Assembly (NCBI RefSeq): GCF_020525925.1
Contig: NZ_CP084876.1
Location: 3,906,001-3,970,000 of the forward strand
Source: Klebsiella quasipneumoniae subsp. quasipneumoniae
GTDB lineage: Bacteria > Pseudomonadota > Gammaproteobacteria > Enterobacterales > Enterobacteriaceae
Direction: 5' to 3'
DNA: 64,000 bases
The position numbers were made by a program, and so were the translations under genes. Each line of letters begins with the position of its first letter. The first letter of the stretch is position 1. Of the stretch, positions 1 to 9,715 are shown in pieces. The notes below the pieces were generated by a model. It did not search any database. It saw only the letters and a list, made by a program, of their open reading frames with translations, and was not told the DNA's origin.

Positions 1-389
1 TTCAGGAAGGTGCGCTAAAGATGCTTGAAACGCTACGCTGTCCGGTTGCCGGTTACGAATTTGAGGAGTTCATCCACGGGATCTATAACGCCTTCGACGA
101 ACGCTCTACCCTGATCATGCTCGATCCGTTTCCCGATGAGCGTCAGGATCGCCTGGCGGAAATACTTGGCGGCTGGACTCAGCATATTTATCGCATTGGT
201 CCACAAGTCGAAAATAACGGCAAAAATATGCCCTTCGCATTTATTAACGATCCCGACTTTGCGATCTTTGAATATATTATTCCGTTACAAATGGTTTGTG
301 CCCGACTGCCGCCAGTGAAGGGCATCGATCCCGCAATACCGAAGGATCCGCAGTTCCACCAGAAAATGAAAAGTAAACAACCCAATTAA
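1..389 (+). CDS. gfrE: SIS-domain sugar-amine deglycase, 3' end only (GfrE-like)
   Basis: The frame is open from the left edge (codons in phase with base 3), so this is the C-terminal part of a gene that starts outside the window; the ATG at 21 is internal. The residues around the edge (EGALKMLETLRCPVAGYEFE) and the Glu/His-rich FEEFIHG segment fit the second SIS domain of FrlB/GfrE-type phosphosugar deglycases, which split fructoselysine- or glucoselysine-6-phosphate into hexose phosphate and lysine in the cytoplasm. It is followed after 64 bases by a second SIS gene. The gfrE name is inferred from the pair of SIS genes plus a nearby LevR-type regulator, as in the Salmonella gfr operon; the PTS genes would lie upstream. 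Confidence 0.6.
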   Translation, partial: QEGALKMLETLRCPVAGYEFEEFIHGIYNAFDERSTLIMLDPFPDERQDRLAEILGGWTQHIYRIGPQVENNGKNMPFAFINDPDFAIFEYIIPLQMVCARLPPVKGIDPAIPKDPQFHQKMKSKQPN

Positions 390-453
390 TTGACGCATAG
401 TAAAAGTTATCCGCTATTCAGCGGAGGACCCGTTACATCCCAAGGAGACCAAT

Positions 454-1440
454 ATGTCTATAGCTCATAAAAACGCACATACTATTATTCGCGATATTTT
501 ATCTAAGCAGCACATTGAGCGGGTATGGTTTGTCGGCTGCGGTGGTTCATTAACCGGTTTCTGGCCGGGGAAATATTTTCTCGATTGTGAAGCGAAAAAG
601 CTGGCCGTCGGCTATGTGACCAGTAATGAATTTGTCCACGCGACGCCGAACGCGTTAGGTAAAAACAGCGTAGTGATCCTCGCCTCGCAGCAGGGCAACA
701 CCGCTGAAACGGTGGAAGCCGCCCGCATCGCGCGTCAGAAAGGCGCCGCCACTATTGGACTGGTATATACCCCCGGCACGCCGCTGTGCGAACACAGCGA
801 TTACACTATTGAATACTGCTGGGCGCGCTATCCCGAAACCGTCGATCCGACGCAGCAAAAAGCGGCATACAGCCTGTGGCTGGCGCTGGAAATGCTTGCG
901 CAAACTGAGGGATACGCCCATTACGATGAGATGGTCAGCGCCTTTGCCAGTTTTGAATCCGTGGTGCGCGGCGCTCAGCAGCAGGTTCAGGCGGATGCGC
1001 GCCATTTTGCCGAAGCCTGGAAGAGCGAAAAGGTCATCTACATGATGGGCAGCGGCCCCTCATTCGGCGCCGCGCATCAGGAATCCATCTGTATTCTGCT
1101 CGAGATGCAGTGGATTAACTCCGCCAGCATCCACAGCGGCGAGTATTTCCACGGCCCCTTTGAGATTACCGAAGCGGGAACGCCGTTTATTTTATTAAAA
1201 AGCAGCGGCCGCACCCGCCCGCTGGATGACCGCGCGATCCGCTTTATCGAACGTTACCAGGGAAAACTGCAGATTATTGACGTGGAAAAGGTGGGAATCG
1301 ACACACTGCACGCCAGCGTGCGCGAATATTTCTGCGGCCTGCTGCACAACTGCGTACTGGATGTTTACAACCTGGCGCTGGCCACCGCCCGCAACCACCC
1401 GCTGACCACCCGCCGCTATATGTGGAAAGTCGAATATTGA
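454..1440 (+). CDS. gfrF: SIS-domain deglycase (GfrF/FrlB-like)
   Basis: A 328-residue protein with two SIS modules. The first holds the FVGCGGSLTGFWPGK sugar-phosphate loop (about 26-40) and a QQGNTAET turn. The second has GSGPSFGAAHQ (about 198-208) and the E-x-FHGPFE stretch where FrlB-family enzymes place catalytic acids. The family hydrolyses fructoselysine-6-phosphate to glucose-6-phosphate and lysine. A good ribosome site (AAGGAGA) sits eight bases before the ATG. It is the last gene of an operon whose previous gene is also a SIS deglycase, and it converges with a LevR-family activator. Substrate assignment (Amadori product of lysine rather than another amino sugar) is inferred from family and context. 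Confidence 0.65.
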   Translation: MSIAHKNAHTIIRDILSKQHIERVWFVGCGGSLTGFWPGKYFLDCEAKKLAVGYVTSNEFVHATPNALGKNSVVILASQQGNTAETVEAARIARQKGAATIGLVYTPGTPLCEHSDYTIEYCWARYPETVDPTQQKAAYSLWLALEMLAQTEGYAHYDEMVSAFASFESVVRGAQQQVQADARHFAEAWKSEKVIYMMGSGPSFGAAHQESICILLEMQWINSASIHSGEYFHGPFEITEAGTPFILLKSSGRTRPLDDRAIRFIERYQGKLQIIDVEKVGIDTLHASVREYFCGLLHNCVLDVYNLALATARNHPLTTRRYMWKVEY

Positions 1441-1456
1441 TTCGCTAACCGCCTGC

Positions 1457-1483
1457 CAGCCCCGGCGTAATTCTCCGGGGCTG
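1457..1483. terminator. Hairpin between convergent gfrF and gfrR
   Basis: A 9-bp perfect GC-rich stem (cagccccgg / ccggggctg) with a 9-base loop fills the 52-bp space between the two convergent stop codons. There is no clear T tract, so termination would be weak or bidirectional. Confidence 0.5.
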
Positions 1484-1492
1484 CGTTGAGGA

Positions 1493-4222
1493 TTACCAGC
1501 TAAAACCTTCAATACGTAATTCAAAAATATCGTGAATATAGCCAATTTCCGCTACCGGCAGCGCCACGTTATAGAGTATTTTTAGGCGCTGGAACGAGTG
1601 ATTGACCATGGCAATAAATTCGCCATGCTGGCGGGTAAATTGCTCAAGATCTTTATAATGGCTAATTTCATTACGCATTACCAGACGCTCAATCATACAG
1701 CTGAGATGCACATATAAACTGATAATTAAGTTATTATTAAAATGAAAACCAAGCGTATTTTGCCACTCAGCGATAATGGTTTCGATATGACCCATGGTTT
1801 TTCCGGCATTCAGTATCGTCAGAGAGTTGACAACGTTATGCAGCGAAAACTCACGTACCATATTTTTATTAATCAGCGCAATTTGCTTTTCATTAAGATA
1901 GCCGCTTAAGAGCTGACTCAGATGTCGATGCCCCTGCTCGCCAAGTAGTTCCTCAATGCCAACCCAGGGCACTCCGGCCAGCTGCGGGTCGTGGGTACCC
2001 ACGACCGCAATAACTTCATACTGGTGGAGCAACGATACCGCCGTACGACTGTTTTTTAAGCGCGTATACTCGCAGGCGATGATGTTAATATCAAAATCGT
2101 TGAGCAGGCTCTTCTCCATCAGATTTTTAAATTTAAATGCGGTACCGATACCTGTAATACAGGTCACCAGCAGCGCACGCTCTTTTTTTTCTGCGGGCCA
2201 GAACACATCCCAACGCGACTGATTAAGCGGCACGATCTCTTCGGCGATTTGTTCGATGTTTTTTTCCAGCGCGATCTCGCTGGCAACATTCAGCGCCATG
2301 CGGGTCGTGACGTTATCCACCACCACCAGCGGGCCGTTAATCACCGACAAAAGCGCATCGGCAATCTCCTTTGTGTAGCCCATATCAATAAGCACCATCA
2401 CACCCGCACGCGTGTCCGTATGCTGGAGATAATCAACCACGGCGCGACTGACGTCGCTGAACGCCACCTCCATCGGCATATCCATGGCCTGGTAGATCTT
2501 CTCGCCAATCAGGCGGTTGGCAACGCCGGCAATGCTGCTGGCGGTCGAATAACCGTGGGCGATTATCAGCGCTTTCACTTTTCCGCCGCTGGTCGCATCG
2601 ATAGCATTACTGACAATGGCGGCAACCGCCAGACGGTCAAGCGTATCGATGAGCAGATCGTATTTGTTATTGACGACATCCAGTAGTTTCCCCGCGATAC
2701 GCTGCGCCAGCCCCGCTGAGGACTCCAGCCAGCGCTGCATCACCAGACGCGCGGGCTCGGCAACGCTGCGCGGCGCCAGAGGAAGGCTGGTCAGGTAGCG
2801 GCCAGTAAGATAGGCGAATTCGGCATTCAGCTGGAGATCGTAATTGGCGGCGATCGCCTTGCCCACATCCTCAATAAAGCGCAGCCGCTTGTCCTGAAGA
2901 GAGACCGCGCTCTCCTGATTCATCAACGCATCGAGATAGAGCGTCACGTTTTGATAAATGAGCTTTTCAAAGGTCCGCACGCTAATATTATCCTGAGCCA
3001 ACTCCTCGCACAGGCTACAAATATTTTCCGTTAGCCGTTGGTATTCATGGTGACGACCAGAAAAAAGAGGCAGCGCATCGCCATCGCGGTAAATCATCAC
3101 CCGCTCGCTATTTTGCTGAAGGGAAAAAGGCGCATCCGCCAGTAATCGGTCGGGCAGCAAACCCGCTTTTATGTGTAAAAGACCGCTATCACGTTCGCCA
3201 AATGTCCAGGCGCTGGCGCAAATATTGCGAATCAAATTTTCCAGCCCACCGACATTTCCTTCAAGCGTTTCACGCATTAGCTGGCTGACGATTTCGCCAT
3301 CCAGCGCAAGATCGTGGTTCAAACGCTGGGCTTCACGGCGGAAAAAGTGGTGGATAAACGCCAGCCGCTCGAATTGGCCGCGTTCAGCGATCGGCAGAAT
3401 TTTTACAATCACCGGAATACGGCGAATAAAGGTCGCCAGGAAGTGTTTTTCCAGATCCTCGGTTGAAGCAAAAATTAGCCGCACCGTCGCGCTGCGCTCG
3501 TCGGTGCTCTCCCCCAGCCGGCGCCAGCTACCGTTATCCATAAAATGAAACAGCTTTTCCTGACCTTCGGGCGGCAGCCGATGAACCTCATCGATAAACA
3601 ACACCCCGCCGTTGCTGGTCTCGATAAGACCAGGAACGGCTTTATCGGCGCCGGTAAAGGCCCCCTTCGCATGACCAAATAACTTCGAGGTCAGTAGTTC
3701 TGGATTATTCGCGTACTCGGCGCAGTTAAATACGGTAAAAGGCGCATCGGCAGGTAAAATACCTTCATCTATTGCGTAGTGCCAGAGCTGGCGAGCTAGA
3801 AAACTTTTCCCGGTGCCAGTAGGGCCCCGCAGCAGCAGCGGCAGACCTGCGCCAGGGTAGCTGATGGCAGCCTTGCACTGGCGCAATGCTTCCTGCAGGC
3901 TGCCCTGCGCGCCAATCAGCTGCGCCAGACTATCCTGACGCTCCGCGCACAGCGCCTGAATGGAGGCGTATTCGCCGTGCCGAACCGCCAGCCGGTGATG
4001 ATCGCGCAGAACGGTAACGGGTAAAAACAGCACCGGGCGACCGTTCACTTTGACCACCCGCTGCTCGCGATGAAGATTATTCAGATGATGGCTGATGATG
4101 CTGCGTTTTTGCTTCAAGCTATCGGCGATGGCCATAGCGTTAAACTCGCCCAGCGCTTCCGCCGTCAGCGCTCGCCCGGCGATCCGTTGTTCTAGCTGGC
4201 GAAAAATCGACTCCTTGTTCAT
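1493..4222 (-). CDS. gfrR: LevR/DgaR-family sigma-54-dependent PTS-controlled activator
   Basis: A 909-residue regulator with an N-terminal helix-turn-helix (about 1-60) and an AAA+ domain with Walker A GPTGTGKS (133-140), the sigma-54 contact motif GAFTGA (187-192) and Walker B GGVLFIDE. Then come a PRD-like region, a mannose-type EIIA-like domain with the IAHG phospho-histidine signature, and a C-terminal PRD. This order is typical of LevR, ManR and DgaR, which activate sigma-54 promoters of mannose-family PTS operons and are switched by PTS phosphorylation. The ribosome site AGGGGAG precedes the ATG. It converges on the SIS-gene operon, so that operon is the likely target; its -24/-12 promoter would lie left of the window. 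The gfrR name is inferred from context. Confidence 0.75.
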   Translation of the reverse strand: MNKESIFRQLEQRIAGRALTAEALGEFNAMAIADSLKQKRSIISHHLNNLHREQRVVKVNGRPVLFLPVTVLRDHHRLAVRHGEYASIQALCAERQDSLAQLIGAQGSLQEALRQCKAAISYPGAGLPLLLRGPTGTGKSFLARQLWHYAIDEGILPADAPFTVFNCAEYANNPELLTSKLFGHAKGAFTGADKAVPGLIETSNGGVLFIDEVHRLPPEGQEKLFHFMDNGSWRRLGESTDERSATVRLIFASTEDLEKHFLATFIRRIPVIVKILPIAERGQFERLAFIHHFFRREAQRLNHDLALDGEIVSQLMRETLEGNVGGLENLIRNICASAWTFGERDSGLLHIKAGLLPDRLLADAPFSLQQNSERVMIYRDGDALPLFSGRHHEYQRLTENICSLCEELAQDNISVRTFEKLIYQNVTLYLDALMNQESAVSLQDKRLRFIEDVGKAIAANYDLQLNAEFAYLTGRYLTSLPLAPRSVAEPARLVMQRWLESSAGLAQRIAGKLLDVVNNKYDLLIDTLDRLAVAAIVSNAIDATSGGKVKALIIAHGYSTASSIAGVANRLIGEKIYQAMDMPMEVAFSDVSRAVVDYLQHTDTRAGVMVLIDMGYTKEIADALLSVINGPLVVVDNVTTRMALNVASEIALEKNIEQIAEEIVPLNQSRWDVFWPAEKKERALLVTCITGIGTAFKFKNLMEKSLLNDFDINIIACEYTRLKNSRTAVSLLHQYEVIAVVGTHDPQLAGVPWVGIEELLGEQGHRHLSQLLSGYLNEKQIALINKNMVREFSLHNVVNSLTILNAGKTMGHIETIIAEWQNTLGFHFNNNLIISLYVHLSCMIERLVMRNEISHYKDLEQFTRQHGEFIAMVNHSFQRLKILYNVALPVAEIGYIHDIFELRIEGFSW

Positions 4223-4318
4223 CTCGCTCCCCTGTCAAAAGCGTAAAATTCGCTTATACGACAATTCGTGCAGGACGTCGCTGCCGCCAGCCACACTTCT
4301 TTAAAAGCGCTTAATTTT

Positions 4319-5353
4319 TCATGGTTTAACGTTCCCCGCGTGCCAGATGCGCTCGGCATAGCGGCCAATCACCGCCAGCGAGACGGCAAGGATCAGGAAA
4401 AACAGCACTTTGTGCATCCCATTCCAGAAAAACTCAAAGAAGCGGGTATAGAGATTGATCGCCAGGAAGGTTAACCCGAAGCCGCGCAGCATTGCGTCAT
4501 CGGTTTTCAGACTGATAAAAATGCAGACGCCGGCCGCCGCGGCAAACAGCAGCCCCCACGGCAGGAGTCGCGCCTGGCTTACGTTGTACCAGCTGTCAGC
4601 GTCGTAATTGCCGAAAATCGACAGGATCCACAGCGCAATAAACAGATACGTGAGGCCCATCGCCTTGCTGACGGTAAACAGCTGCCGCTGGCGAAGCAGG
4701 GACTGCGCGCCGTAGCAGAGCGCCAGCAGCGCGCCGCCGAACAGGACGAAGCGAATCGGGTAGTTCATGCCCAGCCAGTAGGCGCCCCACCCCGAGACAT
4801 AGCCGGTTTCCGCGCCAAACCAGTTGCCCAGCGCCAGCAGAAAAAAGAGCCACACCAGCCCGGAGCGGGCAGCATAGCCGATAGCGCCGTAAATCACGCA
4901 TCCGGCCAGAAACAGCGGCGCGATATGGCCGCTGCCGTTATCCAGCCGTTCGCCAAGCTGCCATAGCGCCACCGCGGTAAAGACAACGCCCAGAAACAAA
5001 ATCGCCTCGGTGCTGTAGTGCCACTGCGTTTCCCGCCGCTGGCGGCGAAAACCCCAGGCGTAGCAGGCGACAGCCAGCAGCGCAGGCAGCAGGATCCGCG
5101 TCAGCGCCGAGCGGCTGAACAGGCTCAGCAGCCACGCCACCAGTTCATTGTCGGCGAACAGACTGCCCAGAGCAATCAGCACGCAGGCCAGCGCGGTCCA
5201 GAAGGCATAGCGGCTCAGACGCCGCCAGTCGAAGGGGGAGACGCGCAGCGTTTGCGCCAGCCGCTGGCTGTCCGCCGGGGTTAACTCCCCGCTGGCCTGC
5301 CAGGCGTTCAGCGCGCGCTGAATAATGCGCTGCTCTTTTCGGGTTACGTTCAT
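4319..5353 (-). CDS. DUF2157-type polytopic membrane protein
   Basis: A 344-residue protein: a soluble N-terminal ~45 residues rich in charged residues and tryptophan (the part recognised as DUF2157), then a run of closely packed hydrophobic helices to the C-terminus. The start chosen is the second of two ATGs six bases apart, because the AAGGA ribosome site lies six bases before it and directly abuts the first. No catalytic motif is visible and the function is unknown. It is a single-gene unit between the gfr regulator and a repeat-rich non-coding stretch. Family assignment is from memory of the overall architecture. Confidence 0.6.
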   Translation of the reverse strand: MNVTRKEQRIIQRALNAWQASGELTPADSQRLAQTLRVSPFDWRRLSRYAFWTALACVLIALGSLFADNELVAWLLSLFSRSALTRILLPALLAVACYAWGFRRQRRETQWHYSTEAILFLGVVFTAVALWQLGERLDNGSGHIAPLFLAGCVIYGAIGYAARSGLVWLFFLLALGNWFGAETGYVSGWGAYWLGMNYPIRFVLFGGALLALCYGAQSLLRQRQLFTVSKAMGLTYLFIALWILSIFGNYDADSWYNVSQARLLPWGLLFAAAAGVCIFISLKTDDAMLRGFGLTFLAINLYTRFFEFFWNGMHKVLFFLILAVSLAVIGRYAERIWHAGNVKP

Positions 5354-5409
5354 AGGCATTCCTTGAGACTGATGACAAACCTGTTTTCGCTAATGTGCTC
5401 GCCTTTCTG

Positions 5410-5571
5410 CGGGTGGCAGTTGCGCCTGACCCGGCCTAACTAACCATTTATATATCAGATTGTTACCCCGCAACCTGGGCCCGCGTAAGCGCAGCGCCGC
5501 CGGGCATGATATCAGGCTCGATACCCGTCATATTGCCGGGTGGCGGCTGCGCCTGACCCGGCCTACGGTCC
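5410..5571. repeat. REP/BIME cluster
   Basis: Two or three REP-type palindromes. One is at 5410-5440 (core gggtggcagttgcgcctgac). A head-to-head pair lies at about 5486-5571, made of an aagcgcagcgccgccgggc arm and a gccgggtggcggctgcgcct arm. They lie in the upstream region of the DUF2157 gene and directly left of the structured repeat. Confidence 0.75.
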
Positions 5572-5582
5572 CAGCCTGGGGC

Positions 5583-5852
5583 TGCTGAAACTGCCGGTGT
5601 TGCGGCCTCAACATCGCTGAGACGTTCCCGGCAGGCCGGGGCAGCCCGCATGGATGCGGGCTGAGGGCCGTGTTTTGCACGGACGCTGCCTCGGCCCGAC
5701 CCGAAGCCTGCAGGGATAAGTCGAAGGCACCACGCAGTGGCGATGTTGCTGGCCGGAGCCCGGGGGTGCAGGGGGCGGCGGCGACTGGCCGCCCCCTGTG
5801 CGCTCCCTGCGCCATGAGAGATATAACGCAGAAGACTAACCGGGAGCGCAAT
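5583..5852. repeat. Structured 270-bp dispersed repeat, copy A
   Basis: About 95% identical to 34991-35261. Hairpins seen on the + strand: cagcccgca/tgcgggctg (5642-5663); ccgtg/cacgg nested in gggccg/cggccc (about 5665-5697); ccac-gca-gtgg (5730-5740); an 11-bp perfect stem cagggggcggc/gccgccccctg (5769-5798); and a long-range 9-bp pair tgcgctccc (5799-5807) with gggagcgca (5842-5850). No terminal inverted repeats, target duplication or transposase were seen. The rest of the gap to 5995 holds no gene I can support. Confidence 0.75.
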
Positions 5853-5995
5853 GTGCGCTGAAGTCGCAGATAACATACAGGACTTCCCGACAGTGCTTTC
5901 CCTCCCCTATTCCCGGAGGGAGAGGGAACCGTCCAGCAGCGCCGGCCGGGCAATACCCGAAGTTGGCACATTGCCAGCCATCTGATTCCTTGTGA

Positions 5996-6862
5996 TTAAT
6001 GTTGGTCCAGCCACGCCAGCGCCTGCTCGCCCACCTCGTCCATCGGCAGGTAGACCAGCAGGCGCGAACCGTTGCGCGGCGCCGAATACCAGTACATCTG
6101 CTGCAGGCTGAATCGCCCGAGCTGCGGGTGGTTAAAATGTTTAATCTGGTTTTCCACGCCGCGCACCTCGTAGCGCTGATGCCACAGCGCTTCAAACTCC
6201 GGCGAGGCGGCGAAAAAGCGCGCCAGTTTGTTTTCCCATGCCGGATCGCCGCGGTGCTCGGCCATCGCGGCGCGGAAATAGGAGACGAAGGTCGGCAGCA
6301 CATCGCGATTTTCGATCCGGCTGCGCCAGGTCTCATGGGTCAGATACAGATAAATGCAGTTGCGATCTTCTTCCGGGAGGGTGGCGAAATCGATGCCCAT
6401 CAGGCGGCAGAAGCTGTCGTTCCAGGCCACAATATCAAAGTTCGGTTTCTGAATACTGGCCGGCTGCGGCATCAGGCTGTCGAGCATTCGCCGGGTGCCG
6501 GGGCTGATGCCTTCACATACCGTCACCTGGGTCGCTTCCGGCGGGGTCAGCCCGGCGAGTACGAACAGGTGCCGGGTCTCCAGCGGGCTGCACTGCAGGG
6601 CATTCGCTACCCCCACCAGCACCGCTTCCGACGGATTCACCTCCCGCCCCTGCTCCAGCCAGGTGTACCAGGTGACGCCGACATCGGCGAGCATCGCCAC
6701 CTCCTCCCGGCGCAGACCCGGCGTGCGCCGGCGGCCCACCCGGGGCAACCCCAGGCGCTGCGGATCGAGGCTCTCACGCCGGGCGCGCAGAAACGCCCCC
6801 AGCTGTTTGCGCCGATCGTCCGGCACGGCGAACGTCGACTCTCGTTGCGGCATCGTGGTCAT
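5996..6862 (-). CDS. XRE-family regulator with MmyB-like ligand domain
   Basis: A 288-residue transcriptional regulator. Residues about 15-85 form an XRE helix-turn-helix with the characteristic TPGLRREEVAMLADVGVTWY segment of MmyB-like proteins. The rest matches the PAS-like MmyB C-terminal domain (NFDIVAWN motif), which in this family is thought to bind a hydrophobic ligand. The ATG at 6862 is preferred over the in-frame GTG just before it because GGAGGG sits at proper distance. It is transcribed divergently from an MFS drug-type transporter, the usual arrangement for a local repressor, and a perfect inverted repeat lies between the two genes. Confidence 0.8.
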   Translation of the reverse strand: MTTMPQRESTFAVPDDRRKQLGAFLRARRESLDPQRLGLPRVGRRRTPGLRREEVAMLADVGVTWYTWLEQGREVNPSEAVLVGVANALQCSPLETRHLFVLAGLTPPEATQVTVCEGISPGTRRMLDSLMPQPASIQKPNFDIVAWNDSFCRLMGIDFATLPEEDRNCIYLYLTHETWRSRIENRDVLPTFVSYFRAAMAEHRGDPAWENKLARFFAASPEFEALWHQRYEVRGVENQIKHFNHPQLGRFSLQQMYWYSAPRNGSRLLVYLPMDEVGEQALAWLDQH

Positions 6863-6887
6863 CACCCCTCCAGCATGGTAGTTCCAG

Positions 6888-6911
6888 TACCAGTATAGAC
6901 AGGAACTGGTA
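6888..6911. promoter_or_regulatory. Candidate operator of the XRE regulator
   Basis: Perfect inverted repeat TACCAGT-N10-ACTGGTA in the 108-bp divergent intergenic region between the XRE gene and the MFS gene. Position and symmetry suit autoregulation plus control of the transporter. This is an inference. Confidence 0.5.
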
Positions 6912-6970
6912 CCCGTTTAATTTATCGGTAATGCTACGTCGGTCTGCTGAATGACGCAATGGAGAACCCC

Positions 6971-8395
6971 ATGAAAACGTCTGCTGTTTCACCCGGCCGC
7001 GCCGGTCTGTGGCTGCTGCTGGGCGGCCAGATGCTGCCGCTTATTGATACCTCGATCACTAATGTGGCGCTGGACGCCATCACCCACACCCTGGCGGCCA
7101 GCGCCACGCAGCTGGAGCTTATCGTCGCGCTCTACGGCGTCGCCTTTGCCGTCTGCCTGGCGATGGGCAGTAAGCTTGGCGATAACTATGGCCGCCGTCG
7201 TCTGTTTATGTGGGGCGTCGCTCTCTTTGGCATCGCTTCCCTGTTGTGCGGCATGGCGAACAGCATCAGCGCCCTGCTGGCCGCCCGCACCCTGCAGGGC
7301 GCCGGGGCGGCGCTGATTGTGCCGCAGATCCTCGCCACCCTGCACGTCACCCTCAAAGGCCCGGCCCACGCCCGGGCCATCAGCCTGTATGGCGGGATCG
7401 GCGGGATCGCGTTTATCGTCGGTCAGATGGGCGGCGGCTGGCTGGTATCGGCGGACATCGCCGGGCTGGGCTGGCGCAACGCCTTTTTTATCAATGTGCC
7501 GATCTGCCTGCTGGTGCTGGCCCTGAGCCGCCGCTATGTGCCGGAAACCCGTCGTGAGACGCCGTCGCGGATTGACTGGCAGGGTACCCTGTACCTCGCC
7601 CTCATCCTCTGCTGCCTGCTGTTCCCGATGGCCCTCGGTCCCGAGCTGCACTGGCCGCTGTGGCTGCAGCTGATGCTGGTGGCGGTCCTGCCGCTGCTGA
7701 TCGCCATGCGTCAGAGCGCCCTGCGCCAGCAGCAGCGCGGCGACCATCCCCTGCTGCCGCCGCGTCTGCTGCAGTTGACCAGCATCCGCTTCGGGATGGC
7801 CATCGCCCTGCTGTTCTTCAGCGCCTGGTCCGGCTTTATGTTCTGCATGGCGCTGACCATGCAGGAGGGGCTGGGGATGGCGCCATGGCAGTCCGGCAAT
7901 AGCTTTATCGCCCTCGGCGTGGCCTATTTTATTTCGGCGCTGTATGCCCCGCGGCTTATCGCCCGCTACAGCATGGGGCGGATCCTGTTGACCGGTCTGA
8001 CGGTGCAGATCGCCGGGCTACTGCTGCTGTGCGCCACCTTCTCCCGCTTCGGCATCGCCACCACCGCCCTGACGTTGGTCCCCGCCACGGCGCTGATCGG
8101 CTACGGTCAGGCGCTGATCGTCAACAGCTTTTACCGGATTGGCATGCGCGATATCAGCGCCAGCGACGCCGGGGCCGGGAGCGCCATCCTCAGCACCCTG
8201 CAGCAGGCGACCCTCGGTCTCGGGCCGGCTATCCTCGGATCGCTGTTCCTGGCGCTGGCCCGCCGCGGCGGCGGAAACTATCCGCAGGCGCTGATTGATT
8301 TTCTGCTGGTCGAGGTGGCCATGATGCTGTTGCTGGGGGCCATCGCGCTGTGGCTGCGCCATCATCTCAACCGACAGCCGGTGACGGCGGCGTAG
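6971..8395 (+). CDS. DHA2-type MFS multidrug/efflux transporter
   Basis: A 474-residue inner-membrane protein with the length and hydrophobic pattern of 14-helix DHA2 (EmrB/QacA-like) proton antiporters. Motif A-like [12 protein letters not shown] (about 65-76) follows the second helix, an LDxxxxNVAL-like start is present ([12 protein letters not shown]), and a [11 protein letters not shown] segment resembles motif C-region signatures. The ATG at 6971 is preferred over one 12 bases upstream because GGAG lies six bases before it. Substrates cannot be read from sequence. Divergent from an XRE/MmyB regulator, so probably inducible by a ligand of that protein. Confidence 0.8.
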   Translation: MKTSAVSPGRAGLWLLLGGQMLPLIDTSITNVALDAITHTLAASATQLELIVALYGVAFAVCLAMGSKLGDNYGRRRLFMWGVALFGIASLLCGMANSISALLAARTLQGAGAALIVPQILATLHVTLKGPAHARAISLYGGIGGIAFIVGQMGGGWLVSADIAGLGWRNAFFINVPICLLVLALSRRYVPETRRETPSRIDWQGTLYLALILCCLLFPMALGPELHWPLWLQLMLVAVLPLLIAMRQSALRQQQRGDHPLLPPRLLQLTSIRFGMAIALLFFSAWSGFMFCMALTMQEGLGMAPWQSGNSFIALGVAYFISALYAPRLIARYSMGRILLTGLTVQIAGLLLLCATFSRFGIATTALTLVPATALIGYGQALIVNSFYRIGMRDISASDAGAGSAILSTLQQATLGLGPAILGSLFLALARRGGGNYPQALIDFLLVEVAMMLLLGAIALWLRHHLNRQPVTAA

Positions 8396-8468
8396 TAATA
8401 CCGGCGGCGGTAATTTGCATAATCGTTATCCAGCGGTCATCATACCCGCTGGATATTCAGGAGACGTT

Positions 8469-9713
8469 ATGCAGGAATTAATATCGCAAATTGCCGCCTT
8501 AGGAATCGAAATAACCCCCACCCGCTCGCTGATGATTATCTTCGGCATTATCTTGTTCACCGCCGTCGTCGTGCATCTGATATTGCACAAAGTGGTCCTG
8601 CGCGCTTTTGAAAAACGGGCGTTGGCCAGCAGCCATCTGTGGTTGCAAATCATCACGCAGAATAAGCTCTTTCACCGACTGGCCTTTACCCTGCAGGGGA
8701 TCATCGTTAACGTGCAGGCGGTGCTGTGGCTGCAAAAAGGCAGCGAGGCCGCGGAAATATTAACCACCGTGGCTCAGCTATGGGTGATGATATATGCCAT
8801 GCTGTCCTTCTTCTCGCTGCTGGATGTGATCTTAAAGCTGGCGCAGAAATTTCCCGCCGCCTCTCAGCTACCGCTGAAGGGGATATTCCAGGGAATTAAG
8901 CTGGTGACGGCGATTATTATCGGCATCCTGATTATTTCCCTGCTGATAGGCCAGTCGCCAGCGATCCTGATTAGCGGGCTCGGCGCCATGGCCGCGGTAC
9001 TGATGCTGGTATTTAAAGATCCGATCCTTGGTCTGGTGGCCGGTATTCAGCTCTCGGCCAACGATATGCTCAAGCTTGGCGACTGGCTGGAGATGCCGAA
9101 GTACGGCGCCGACGGCGCGGTGATCGATATCGGCCTCACCACGGTCAAGGTACGCAACTGGGACAACACCATCACCACCATTCCGACCTGGTCGCTGGTC
9201 TCCGACTCATTTAAAAACTGGAGCGGGATGTCGGCCTCCGGCGGCCGCCGCATTAAGCGCAGCCTCAACATCGACACCACCAGCATTCATTTCCTCGATG
9301 AACAGGAGCAGCAGCGCTTGATCCGGGCGAAGTTGCTTAAACCCTATATGGATTCGCGCCACGAGGAGATTAGCGCCTGGAACCAGCAGTATGCCGGGGA
9401 GCAATCGGTCCTCAACGAGCGCCGAATGACCAATGTCGGCACCTTCCGCGCCTATCTGCAGGAGTATTTACGTCATCATCCGCGCATCCGCCAGGATATG
9501 ACCCTGATGGTGCGCCAGCTGGCGCCGGATGCCAACGGCTTGCCGATCGAGATCTACTGCTTCACCAACACCGTGGTGTGGGCGGAATATGAGGGGATCC
9601 AGGCGGATATTTTCGACCATGTCTTCGCGGTGGTGGAGGAGTTTGGCTTACGCATTCATCAAACGCCTACCGGCAACGACATTCGCGCGCTGGCGGGGGC
9701 CTTCCCCCGCTAA
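8469..9713 (+). CDS. ybdG: YbdG-type mechanosensitive channel (MscS superfamily)
   Basis: A 414-residue protein that closely follows E. coli YbdG (MscM) along its length, including the segments [20 protein letters not shown] (pore helix and beta-domain junction) and the [13 protein letters not shown] loop. It opens under membrane tension during hypo-osmotic shock; YbdG is a minor-conductance member. The start at 8469 (MQELISQ) follows GGAGACGTT and matches the E. coli start; an in-frame start 54 bases upstream has no ribosome site. It ends three bases from a convergent LacI-family gene. In E. coli ybdG is next to pheP, which here lies about 5 kb further right. Confidence 0.9.
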   Translation: MQELISQIAALGIEITPTRSLMIIFGIILFTAVVVHLILHKVVLRAFEKRALASSHLWLQIITQNKLFHRLAFTLQGIIVNVQAVLWLQKGSEAAEILTTVAQLWVMIYAMLSFFSLLDVILKLAQKFPAASQLPLKGIFQGIKLVTAIIIGILIISLLIGQSPAILISGLGAMAAVLMLVFKDPILGLVAGIQLSANDMLKLGDWLEMPKYGADGAVIDIGLTTVKVRNWDNTITTIPTWSLVSDSFKNWSGMSASGGRRIKRSLNIDTTSIHFLDEQEQQRLIRAKLLKPYMDSRHEEISAWNQQYAGEQSVLNERRMTNVGTFRAYLQEYLRHHPRIRQDMTLMVRQLAPDANGLPIEIYCFTNTVVWAEYEGIQADIFDHVFAVVEEFGLRIHQTPTGNDIRALAGAFPR

Positions 9714-9715
9714 CC

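Noticed and set aside
1441..1492. Possible sigma-54 promoter near gfrF/gfrR
   Set aside because: No GG-N10-GC pattern with upstream activator sites; the operon promoter should be left of the window.
5528..5971. 147-codon minus-strand frame over structured repeat copy A (and a similar one at 34919-35311 over copy B), faintly like small phage Ash/Icd-type frames
   Set aside because: The two translations differ at many residues while RNA-type stems are preserved; no ribosome site; Pro/Arg-rich composition typical of GC-rich non-coding DNA.
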